Shown: piece after piece, positions 14,959 to 22,837 of the stretch
Layout of the letters: each line of letters starts with the position of its first letter
How positions within the stretch are numbered: position 1 is the first letter of the stretch
Assembly: GCF_014650815.1 (NCBI RefSeq)
Contig: NZ_BMVR01000012.1
Location: 216,922-280,921, forward strand
Reading direction: 5' to 3'
DNA: 64,000 nt
DNA from: Streptomyces flavofungini
Lineage (GTDB): Bacteria > Actinomycetota > Actinomycetes > Streptomycetales > Streptomycetaceae
The notes under the pieces: generated by a model
Database searches by the model: none
What the model saw: only the letters and a program-made list of their open reading frames with translations
What the model was told of the DNA's origin: nothing
Program-made: the position numbers and the translations under genes

Positions 14959-17901
14959 TCAGCTCGACCACTTGCGGAGCTGCTGGCGCGAGGAGATCCC
15001 CAGCTTTCGGTAAGCATTGTGCAGGTGCGTGTCGACCGTACGCGGACTGAGGAAAAGCGCCGCCGCCACTTCCCTGGACGACCCTCCCTCAGCCACCTTG
15101 TTCACGATGAGGCGCTCCCTCGCGGTGAGCACACCGAGCGGGTCATCGGCTGAATCCTGCGGGCCCGGCCTTTCGCCGGCGGCCCGCAGTCTCCTCGCCG
15201 CACGCTCGGCGAAGGCGTCGGCGCCCATGGCGGACAACATCTTCTGGGCGGCGCGCAGTTCGACACGGGCCTCCCCGGGGCGGCCTTCGCTGTCCAGCCA
15301 TTCGCCGTACACGAGCCGTGCCCGCGCGTGGTAGATGTGGGCACCGGTCCGCGCGAAGTAGTCGACCGCTTCCCGGTACAGCGCATCGCGGTTCTCATCC
15401 CGGCCGACGAGTGCTTTCGCCCGCAGGCATTCAGCGACGGCCCAGGGGGCGGGGTTGGCATGCGCCAGGCTCTCCAACAGGTGCACCGCGGCTGCGGCTT
15501 CCTGGGGGCGCCCGACCCGCACGGCGGCCTCGACGAGCTCGGGATAGACGCCCCAGATCGCATAGGAGCCCGCCTGTTGGCGACTCTGAGCTGCGAGAGC
15601 TGCCTGCAGGGCGGCTTCGTGGTTGCCCAGGCCGTTGTGCAGGACTGCCCGCGCGAACTGCTCCCCGGCGGTTTCGGACGGTTGCCCGTCGCGGCCCATC
15701 AGCCTCTTGACCTCGCTGTAGTGGTACGCGTCGCCGCGGAACGCGGCGAGGATCAGGTCAACTCCGACGACGCGCACCGTACCTGCGGCTTCGTCGAGCG
15801 CGTGGGCTTCGGTGAGGATGCCGTCCGCTTCGGTCAAGCTCCCTCCCGCGATGCGCGAGAGCGCCTGGTAGCGCAGTGCCTGCGGCAGCGTGGACAAGGA
15901 TCCCTGGCTGCGGGCCGCCTCCACCTGCCGATCGGTCACCTCCCGCAGGGCCTTGTCGTCGCGCAGGTCGAGGATGAGCTGGCAGACCAGGTTCATTCGC
16001 CAGGGGCTGCCCGCGAAGGAGCCGGTACTGGTGCGACACGCGGTCACCGCACCGAGCATCGCGGGCACCGCTTCCTCGACAGGCAGCGTGATCTGGTCCA
16101 TCAGGGCCTGCAGGAGCAGGTCGACGGGCCGAGCAGGGTGGCGCGGCATGTCCTGCTTGCGCAGGGCGGCGCCGAGATTCTTGAGCAGACCAGGCTGGTT
16201 GTCGTTGTACATGATCGACGCGAATGCCTCCAGGTACACCTCCCTGGCCTGGTCCGGCGGCAGTTGTGCGGCGATGTCGATGAGGGCGGCTGTCGCCTGC
16301 GGGGTGTGGCCGAGCTGGAAGTCGATCCTGGCGCGCAACAGGCGTGCCTGGGTGCGCCGGTGGTCCTTCAGTCGGAGCTCGGCCCGGGCGACGAGTGTGC
16401 GGGCCGTCGCGGGTGAACCGGCTTGGAGTCGCAGCCGTGCCGCCGCGATGAGCCGCCCGGACTGGCGTCCGGTCCCGGGAGTCAGTTGCGCGGCCCGCTC
16501 CATGAAGGCCGCTGCCGCGGCGAATCCGCCCCGCACGCGTGCTCTTTCGGCGGACCGCTCCAGCTCCGAAGCGACGTTCTCGTCGGCCTCGACGACGGCG
16601 TGGGCCCGGTGCCACACCTGGCGGTCGGGGTCGGTCGCGGGGTCGGTCGCCTCGGCAAGGGCGCCGTGCACACGCCGACGCAGTCCCGGCGTCGCCGAGG
16701 TGTACAACGCCGAGCGCACGAGGGGGTGCCGGAAGCGCAGCTGCGGGCCGAGTTCCAGCAGTCCCGCGTCCTCCGCGACGGAGAGAGCCTCAGGATCCAG
16801 CTTCAGGAGCCGCGCCGCCCGTCGCAGCAGGGCGAGATCACCGACCGGCTCCGCCGCCGCGAGCACCACGACCGACCGGGTGTCGGGCGGCAGTTGCTCG
16901 AAGCGGTGGACGAACTGCGCTTCCAGCACGGTCCCGGCACGGGGCAGCGACGGGCGTGCGCGGGGCACCCCGAACGGCCCGTCGTCGTGCGCGAATTCCA
17001 GCAGCGCGAGCGGGTTGCCGGCGGCCTCGGCCAGGATGCGCTCCACGAGTTCGGCATCGAGCCCGGACCGCGTCACGGTGCCCAGTAGACGGCGGGCGTC
17101 CTCGTGGCTCAGCCCCGCGAGGGGCAACCGCGGCAGCGCCGCCAGTCCTGGCACCGTGGCCGCGTCGCGGGCGGCGAACACCACCGCGATCCGCTCGGCT
17201 TCCACGCGCCGGGCCACGAAGACCAGGACTTGGCGGGACGCGTCGTCGATCCACTGGGCGTCGTCGACCACGCAACACACCGGGCGCTTGCGTGCGACCT
17301 CGTGCAGCAGCCCCAGCACGGCGAGTCCTACCGTCAAGGGCTCCGGGGAGGTCTGCTCGCCGAGTCCGAACACGGCCTCCAGTGCTTCCCGTTGCACGGC
17401 GGGAAGCTTGCCGCGCCGATCGAGGACGGGGGCGCACAGCTGGTACAGAGCGGCGTAGAGGAGGTCCTGCTCGAATTCGGCGCCGCTGGTACGCAGCACC
17501 GCGTGCTCGTCCAGTGCCGCCGTCGCCGCGTCGATCAGCGTCGACTTGCCGATTCCCGCCTCACCGGCCACGACCAGGGACCCGCCGCGTCCGGCCGCGG
17601 CTTCGGCCACCATCTGGTCGATGGCCCTGCGCTCGTCCTGTCGGGCCACGAGCTCCACCGGCACGGTCCTCCGCCTGACACCTGGGTGCTTGTTCTCCTT
17701 TGACCGCGAGTCGTCCCAGCGGGAGCCGGGGCCTGGCTGCCCGACCGTCCGCCCGGCCGGAGACGGCCGGTCCGAGTCGGCCAGGGCGCCGTCATCCGCC
17801 TTCTTCGACGCGGCCGCGGCGGATGGATCGGCGTTCGGCCCGGTCGGATGGCTCTCGCACGGTGCGGGGCGGGCTGGAGGGTGCAGGTCGGGGTCGTTCA
17901 T
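14959..17901 (-). CDS. LAL-type LuxR regulator with AAA ATPase domain
   Basis: A 980-residue large ATP-binding LuxR regulator. About 80 polar N-terminal residues come first, then the ATPase with Walker A GEAGIGKST (residues 113-121) and Walker B region VCCVVDDAQWIDD. A long helical tetratricopeptide-like middle follows, and a LuxR helix-turn-helix closes the protein (LTARERLIVNKVAEGGSSRE, then LFLSPRTVDTHLHNAYRKLG). Such proteins activate secondary-metabolite or catabolic genes. ATG 17901 is used; codon use of the polar tail is coding-like. A GTG at 17658, nine bases after GGAGG, is a possible shorter start. A copy of the TetR dyad lies about 215 bases upstream. Confidence 0.92.
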   Translation of the reverse strand: MNDPDLHPPARPAPCESHPTGPNADPSAAAASKKADDGALADSDRPSPAGRTVGQPGPGSRWDDSRSKENKHPGVRRRTVPVELVARQDERRAIDQMVAEAAAGRGGSLVVAGEAGIGKSTLIDAATAALDEHAVLRTSGAEFEQDLLYAALYQLCAPVLDRRGKLPAVQREALEAVFGLGEQTSPEPLTVGLAVLGLLHEVARKRPVCCVVDDAQWIDDASRQVLVFVARRVEAERIAVVFAARDAATVPGLAALPRLPLAGLSHEDARRLLGTVTRSGLDAELVERILAEAAGNPLALLEFAHDDGPFGVPRARPSLPRAGTVLEAQFVHRFEQLPPDTRSVVVLAAAEPVGDLALLRRAARLLKLDPEALSVAEDAGLLELGPQLRFRHPLVRSALYTSATPGLRRRVHGALAEATDPATDPDRQVWHRAHAVVEADENVASELERSAERARVRGGFAAAAAFMERAAQLTPGTGRQSGRLIAAARLRLQAGSPATARTLVARAELRLKDHRRTQARLLRARIDFQLGHTPQATAALIDIAAQLPPDQAREVYLEAFASIMYNDNQPGLLKNLGAALRKQDMPRHPARPVDLLLQALMDQITLPVEEAVPAMLGAVTACRTSTGSFAGSPWRMNLVCQLILDLRDDKALREVTDRQVEAARSQGSLSTLPQALRYQALSRIAGGSLTEADGILTEAHALDEAAGTVRVVGVDLILAAFRGDAYHYSEVKRLMGRDGQPSETAGEQFARAVLHNGLGNHEAALQAALAAQSRQQAGSYAIWGVYPELVEAAVRVGRPQEAAAAVHLLESLAHANPAPWAVAECLRAKALVGRDENRDALYREAVDYFARTGAHIYHARARLVYGEWLDSEGRPGEARVELRAAQKMLSAMGADAFAERAARRLRAAGERPGPQDSADDPLGVLTARERLIVNKVAEGGSSREVAAALFLSPRTVDTHLHNAYRKLGISSRQQLRKWSS

Positions 17902-18281
17902 CGCGGGTCGGCCTTCTGCGGTGCTGTGCGGCCGGCTGTGGCCACGGGGCGGCGCGGACTACCGCCTCGGCGTCGTCGACTGGGCGGTGGAGGGGCGGGC
18001 TGGCATCGGGATCAGTTCGGCGGCCTGTAAGCGGTCGCGGCGCTGCTGACGGCTCACGGCGGCGAAAGTACGGTCAGATCGCATGCCTGCGGCCACAGCA
18101 CTACCTCGACCATCACGACACTTAGTGACATCAGTCTGCCCTACAACCCCACGCAAGGCGAACGCTTCGGGTTTCCCCTTCGGAGCGAGGAATTCACTCC
18201 TGGCATCGGTCTGGCGCAGAAACAAAGTGCGGAGCGCGGAGCCCCCGTGGCTCCCCGGCTCCGGAACCTGGAGGACGTTCT
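17902..18281. other. Intergenic stretch upstream of the LAL regulator gene
   Basis: About 380 bases with no credible gene. Some of it is less GC-rich than the surroundings. It holds an imperfect copy of the TetR dyad at 18116-18130 and presumably the promoter of the LAL gene. Confidence 0.4.
18116..18130. promoter_or_regulatory. Second copy of the TetR dyad, upstream of LAL gene
   Basis: CGACACTTAGTGACA matches the reverse complement of the dyad at 19859-19873 at 13 of 15 bases. It lies upstream of the LAL regulator gene, suggesting that the TetR protein represses it. Confidence 0.5.
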
Positions 18282-19094
18282 TCAGAAGAGGGCGAGGGGG
18301 TTGACGGGGACTCCGGTCAGTCCGTGGATGTGTGGCGGCGCCACGGTCAGCAGGAAGGAATGGCGCCCCGACTCCGCACACACGGCGGCGAGTTCGTCGA
18401 CGTTCACGGCGTCGATCAGGGGCAGGCCGAGGAGCGGCAGGGCGACGCCGTGGAGCGGGGCGGGGCAGGCCGGGTCCAGGGCGGGATGGGCGTCGCCGAT
18501 GTCACCGGCGTACAGGGACACTCCGCGCCGGTGCATCCACCGCACCGCGTCCAGACTCATGCCGGGCAGGGGGCGCCCGGGGACGGGGGTCATGTCCCAG
18601 CCGCAGCGCACGACGAGGGCGTCACCGGGTTCCAGGCGTACGCCCTGCCGCTTCTCGGCGGCGTCGAAGTCCTCCGCGGCGACCGCGTACCCACGCGGCA
18701 GCGGCCCGTCCACGGCGAGGTCGAGCAGCACCCCGCGCGTGACCGCTCCGGCAGCGAAGGCCGTCGTGGAACCGTGCCGCACACCGACCATCGACACGCA
18801 CTCGTCCAGGGGCCGCCCGGGGTAGACCTGTCCGGCCCGGGGCGTGTGGGCGACGGCGTCGATGTGTGTGGAGCGGGGGTGGTGCGGGATGACCGTGAGC
18901 ACTTCGGCCGTCGCGATCGGCGGGAAGCCCGTGTACTGCATCACCTGCTGTACGGGGGACGCTTCCTGGCCGGCCGGGGCGAAGGGGCCGCTGATGAGCG
19001 GCGTCGGCTCGATCGGCAGCGCGAGCGACACCGCACGCCCGGTGGACACCTCGGCCGCTCCCCTGGCCCGAGCCTCCGCCGGAATCTGCAGCAC
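18282..19094 (-). CDS. Cyclase/kynurenine-formamidase-like protein, probably 5'-truncated
   Basis: The 270-residue frame contains the metal-binding motif of the cyclase (formamidase-like) family, STHIDAVAH, together with DECVSMVGVRHG and RCGWDMTPVPG. Family members are usually 300 or more residues and open with a conserved Asp/Glu-rich GT-x-N segment; here the protein starts abruptly at LQIPAEARARGAAEVSTGR. The only start is GTG 19094, without a ribosome site, and the frame is open but startless further up to the TetR gene. It may be a broken gene or one translated through from the TetR message, 71 bases upstream. Confidence 0.6.
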   Translation of the reverse strand: MLQIPAEARARGAAEVSTGRAVSLALPIEPTPLISGPFAPAGQEASPVQQVMQYTGFPPIATAEVLTVIPHHPRSTHIDAVAHTPRAGQVYPGRPLDECVSMVGVRHGSTTAFAAGAVTRGVLLDLAVDGPLPRGYAVAAEDFDAAEKRQGVRLEPGDALVVRCGWDMTPVPGRPLPGMSLDAVRWMHRRGVSLYAGDIGDAHPALDPACPAPLHGVALPLLGLPLIDAVNVDELAAVCAESGRHSFLLTVAPPHIHGLTGVPVNPLALF

Positions 19095-19165
19095 AGTTCG
19101 CCAAGGAATCTCCAGGAAAGCATCAGCCGCTGAAAGCGGAAAAGCTGGATATGCGGATCCCCGGC

Positions 19166-19804
19166 TCAGATGACGGGGTCGCCGATGGCTCCGCCGGTCG
19201 CTGTGCGGATGGCGTGGGCATAGCGCTTCGAGAGGGCCTCCACGTCCGCGTACTCCGCGACGTCGGCACCGGCGACGATGGCGGCGCCGATGTGCTCGTC
19301 ATGGATCCGGATGACGGCTGCCGCCGCAGCCGCGTGCTGGCGCACCTCCAGGTCATCGGGCGGGAGCCCGAGGCGGTTGCCGATGATCACGCCCAGCTCC
19401 CGCTCGGTCTGGTCGCAGGCCATCAGCCAGGAGGCGCGCAGCGCCGGTTCGGTGTCGGCGAGCCAGATCATCTGGGTGGCGAGCATCTCGTCGGCGAAGG
19501 AAACGGGCGGCTCCTCGACTCCGAGCCGGGCCAGCTCCGCCTTGAGGTGGTCCTCCAGGAACCTGTCCTTGGGCCAGGCGCTCAGTACGCCCAGGAGCGT
19601 GACGACGCCCTGCATGATGACGGGCTCGGCGCAGCTCTCCTTGTTGCGGAAGTGCCGCCAGATGGTGCGCGTGGACACGCCCACGGCTTCCGCGATCTGA
19701 TCACCGCTCGTGGCGGCCACGCCCTGGTCCCAGAACAGGCGCGCCGCCTCTCGGGAGATCTGCAGCCGGATCCGTGCCCGCTGCACATCGCTCATCCCGC
19801 CCAC
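19166..19804 (-). CDS. TetR-family regulator
   Basis: A 212-residue TetR protein. The N-terminal helix-turn-helix (ISREAARLFWDQGVAATSGD, then VSTRTIWRHFRNKE) covers about residues 15-60 and the rest is the ligand domain. GTG 19804 is preferred because GAGGAG lies six bases upstream; ATG 19795 is the alternative. A perfect dyad (19859-19873) sits just upstream, so it is likely autoregulated. A similar dyad upstream of the LAL regulator gene suggests a second target. Confidence 0.88.
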   Translation of the reverse strand: MGGMSDVQRARIRLQISREAARLFWDQGVAATSGDQIAEAVGVSTRTIWRHFRNKESCAEPVIMQGVVTLLGVLSAWPKDRFLEDHLKAELARLGVEEPPVSFADEMLATQMIWLADTEPALRASWLMACDQTERELGVIIGNRLGLPPDDLEVRQHAAAAAAVIRIHDEHIGAAIVAGADVAEYADVEALSKRYAHAIRTATGGAIGDPVI

Positions 19805-19858
19805 ACTGCGCTCCTCAGTCGCTCTGGCACCTCGGAGGCATGCCCCGAAGCGACAGTA

Positions 19859-19873
19859 TGTCACTAAGTGACA
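19859..19873. promoter_or_regulatory. TetR operator dyad
   Basis: TGTCACTAAGTGACA has perfect seven-base arms around one base and lies 55 bases upstream of the TetR start. Confidence 0.7.
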
Positions 19874-19896
19874 CGTCGCGCGAACGCAGCACAGGC

Positions 19897-20760
19897 TCAG
19901 CCGCGCGGCCCCAGTCGAGGCGCCGGGCGGTCCGACGCGCGCCGTGTGGCATGGAGGGAGCCGAGGAGGTGCAGCGCCTCGGCGCTGGGGCTGCCCGGTT
20001 CGGCGTGGTAGATGACGAGCTGCTGGCCGGGGGTCTCGCGCACCTCGAAGACCTGGTAGGTGAGGGTGATCGGGCCGACGTGCGGATGCAGGAGCCTCTT
20101 GTCGTCCCGGGTCTTGGCGCGCACCGCGTGCGCGTTCCAGAGTCGGGCGAAGTCCGGGCTGTGCTCGCTGAGGGACCGCACGAGCTCGCCCAGCCGCGGA
20201 CTGTCCGGGTCGAAGCCGACCGCCAGCCGGAGATGGGCGACGGTCTCCTCGGCCACCCGGTCCCATGCCACGAAGAACTGCCGGGCCGCGCTGTCCGCGA
20301 AGACCATCCGGGCCAGATTGTCGGCCGGTTCGAAGGGGGCGTACAGCGCGTCGCACAAGGCGTTGCCGGCGAGGAAGTCCAGTGTCCGGCTGAGCACGAC
20401 GGTGGGCGTTTGCGTGTAGCCGTCCATCAGTTGCCGCAGCGCCGGGCTGACCGTCTCGGCCGCGGGGGCCAAGGGCCGGTCGCCCGAGGCGATGCCGGCC
20501 AGCCGGTACAGGTGCGCCCGGGCATCCGTGTCCAGGCGCAGGGCGCCGCTGAGGGCTTCGAGCACCTGGGCCGAGGGGTGGCGCTCGCGTCCTTGTTCCA
20601 GGCGTGTGTAGTAGTCGGCGTTCACACCGGCGAGGACGGCGACCTCCTCGCGGCGCAGCCCGGCGACTCTGCGGAGCCCGTGACTGGCCATGCCCACGTC
20701 CTCGGGCCGCAGCCCGTCTCGGCAGGCCCGCAGGAAGTCTCCCAGGTGGTTTACGCGCAT
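19897..20760 (-). CDS. XRE-family regulator with MmyB-like ligand domain
   Basis: A 287-residue protein with an XRE helix-turn-helix at residues 5-75 (GLRREEVAVLAGVNADYYTR, LEQGRERHPS) and a MmyB-like ligand-binding domain (LDFLAGNALCDALYAPFEP, FADSAARQFF, LVRSLSEHSPDFARLW). In actinomycetes these regulators are often beside a short-chain dehydrogenase gene that they control; here one starts at 21769, after an intervening ATPase gene. ATG 20760 matches the family N-terminus. It diverges from the ATPase gene. Confidence 0.9.
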   Translation of the reverse strand: MRVNHLGDFLRACRDGLRPEDVGMASHGLRRVAGLRREEVAVLAGVNADYYTRLEQGRERHPSAQVLEALSGALRLDTDARAHLYRLAGIASGDRPLAPAAETVSPALRQLMDGYTQTPTVVLSRTLDFLAGNALCDALYAPFEPADNLARMVFADSAARQFFVAWDRVAEETVAHLRLAVGFDPDSPRLGELVRSLSEHSPDFARLWNAHAVRAKTRDDKRLLHPHVGPITLTYQVFEVRETPGQQLVIYHAEPGSPSAEALHLLGSLHATRRASDRPAPRLGPRG

Positions 20761-20970
20761 GGAGTCAGGCTAGGCGGCGGGGTCGGCAGGGCGCCTGGGT
20801 GCGGTACACCCCGGCACGGGCCGGGCCGCGGGCACCGCCCCCTCCCGGCACCCGCGGAGCGTCTACGGGTGACTACTTGCGTAACGGAATTCGTTCGAAA
20901 TGTCGCCCTCGCGCGCCTGGGGCGTGGTTCGCTCCTCCGGGAAAGACCTTCGTTGAGTGGGAGGCCCCCC

Positions 20971-21495
20971 ATGAATTCCTCCATTCGCAGGTCCCTCTTC
21001 ACGAGCGTCACGCGCCCGCAGCGGCAGCGGCCCGCCGCCGCACAAAGCGATCAGCCTGCGATGAGCCCCGCCACAGCCGCCGCATTGGTCCCGTCGAATC
21101 CACTGCCGGAAATCACGCACGGCTTCGAGGCGGCCTTCGAACCCGATCCGGCCTGCGTCAGCGGCGCACGCAGGATCACCACGGCCTTCCTGCCCTTGTG
21201 CGGTGTGTGCGGGCAACTGGCCGACAGCATCGTGCTCGCCGTCTCCGAGTTGGTCACCAACGCTGTCCGACACGGAAAGGGAGATGTCGACCTGCGCCTT
21301 TCGATTTCCCGGAACGAACTGCTCATCGAAGTCACCGACGGCAATCCGAATCCGGCCGAGATGAATACGTCCGGCACCGACGAGGAATCGGGGCGCGGTC
21401 TGCTCCTGGTCGACGCCCTCGCACGAAAATGGGGCGTCACCCCGGACGGCACGACGACGTGGTGCGTCTTTCTCCTCCTCGTGGAGAAGCCGTGA
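20971..21495 (+). CDS. ATP-binding anti-sigma-factor-type protein (HATPase_c)
   Basis: A 174-residue protein with a C-terminal GHKL ATPase domain: N box ELVTNAVRHG, G1 box EVTDGNPNP and G2 region GRGLLLVDALARKWGV. Such RsbW/SpoIIAB-like single-domain proteins are abundant in Streptomyces and act as anti-sigma factors or partners of regulators. The N-terminal 45 residues are Pro/Ala-rich. ATG 20971 has GGGAGG six bases upstream; the frame extends upstream but only as shadow of the divergent gene. No partner gene is adjacent. Confidence 0.88.
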   Translation: MNSSIRRSLFTSVTRPQRQRPAAAQSDQPAMSPATAAALVPSNPLPEITHGFEAAFEPDPACVSGARRITTAFLPLCGVCGQLADSIVLAVSELVTNAVRHGKGDVDLRLSISRNELLIEVTDGNPNPAEMNTSGTDEESGRGLLLVDALARKWGVTPDGTTTWCVFLLLVEKP

Positions 21496-21768
21496 CGGTC
21501 ACCTTCCGAGTCGCCCCAGGCGCTGCGTGCGGAGCGAGGCGAGCGTTTTCGAAGCATCGGCCGGCATTGGGATGCGCGGCGCGGCCATGCTCGTTCCGAT
21601 CTACGTATACGCAACTGGCCCCGGACGAGGGCTGGTGCCCGCTGTCGGACGGCGCCCGTGGCACTCGTGCCGCTCTCGGCGGCAGAGGGGGTGGGCCACA
21701 CCCAGGTGGGCGGCCACCGGACCAAGCACTGCCTGGTGGGGGCCGCCGGTCCGGTCGAAGGTGGAGGC

Positions 21769-22590
21769 ATGCCAACTCCTTCCACGCATTCGGCCACGAC
21801 CGTATCCACCAGTCCCGCCCCCTCCTCCTGGCCCGGCACCTCCCTCGCCGGGCGGGTCGCCGTGATCACCGGTGCCACCAGCGGCATCGGCGCCGCCACC
21901 GCCCGTCGACTGGCCCTCGGCGGCGCCCACGTCGCCCTCATGGGCCGCCGCGAGAACCGGCTCAAGGACCTGGCCGACGAACTGCGTTCAACCGGCCTCG
22001 GCAAGGTCCTCCCGATCGCCGTGGACCTGGCCGACTCCGCGGCCCTCGACCGTGCGGCGACCTCCGTCCGCTCCGGGCTCGGTCCCGTGGACCTGGTCGT
22101 GGCCAACGCGGGCACCATGCTCGGTGCGCCCTTCGAGACCGCCGACACCGGCGAGTGGGACCGCATGCTCGACGTGAACGTGCGCGGGCTGATCCACACA
22201 GGGCGTGCCTTCATCGACGATCTGATCACCGCCGCCACGAGCGGCCCCGCCGACCTCGTGCACATCGGCTCGGTCGCCGGCCACATGCTCTACCCCCAAT
22301 GGTCCGTCTACGGCGCCACCAAGGCGGCGGTCGCCCAGCTCACCCGCAACCTCCGGGCCGAACTCGGACCGCGCGACGTACGCGTGCACAACATCGAACC
22401 CGCCGTCACCACCACCGAACTCGGCAACGACATGAGCAACGAGGACATGCGCACCGCCCTCACGCAGATGCGCGACAGCCTGCGCCCGCTGGCAGCGCAG
22501 GACATCGCCGAAGCAGTGGCCTTCACCGTCGCGGCACCTGCCAACGTGAACATCGCCGACATGGCTGTCGTCTCCGTCCGCTACGGCTGA
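21769..22590 (+). CDS. Short-chain dehydrogenase/reductase
   Basis: A 273-residue SDR of classical type. The cofactor motif is TGATSGIGAA, followed by NAG in VVANAGTM, the catalytic Ser in HIGSVAGHM and YxxxK in VYGATK. ATG 21769 is chosen with GAAGG seven bases upstream; the first 25 residues are Ser/Thr/Pro-rich and not part of the fold. The substrate is unknown. A very stable hairpin follows the stop. Confidence 0.92.
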   Translation: MPTPSTHSATTVSTSPAPSSWPGTSLAGRVAVITGATSGIGAATARRLALGGAHVALMGRRENRLKDLADELRSTGLGKVLPIAVDLADSAALDRAATSVRSGLGPVDLVVANAGTMLGAPFETADTGEWDRMLDVNVRGLIHTGRAFIDDLITAATSGPADLVHIGSVAGHMLYPQWSVYGATKAAVAQLTRNLRAELGPRDVRVHNIEPAVTTTELGNDMSNEDMRTALTQMRDSLRPLAAQDIAEAVAFTVAAPANVNIADMAVVSVRYG

Positions 22591-22600
22591 CCTGGCCACC

Positions 22601-22647
22601 ATGCCCCGGCGGGTGCCCCCGACACACGGGGGCACCCGCCGGGGCAT
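22601..22647. terminator. Strong hairpin terminator after the SDR gene
   Basis: A perfect 20-base stem (22601-22620 with 22628-22647) around a seven-base loop begins ten bases after the SDR stop. Confidence 0.85.
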
Positions 22648-22714
22648 GAGCTGAGGGCCCGCCCTCCCTCTGGACAACGCCGAGACTCGATGCTGAGATG
22701 CCGGTGACCCCCGT

Positions 22715-22728
22715 TTCCAACGTTGCAA
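22715..22728. promoter_or_regulatory. LacI-type operator upstream of the GH127 gene
   Basis: TTCCAACGTTGCAA is a near-perfect dyad with a central CG, the form bound by LacI-family sugar repressors. It lies 109 bases upstream of the glycosidase start. Confidence 0.5.
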
Positions 22729-22837
22729 GAGGGTCGGGTGCGGCCGCCTCAGCGAGGCTGTCCCCCGCCTTCTCCACGTCGTACAGCGCCACGCACGCCA
22801 CCCACCAGCGAGCACGGACCACGACGGGACAGCGGCC

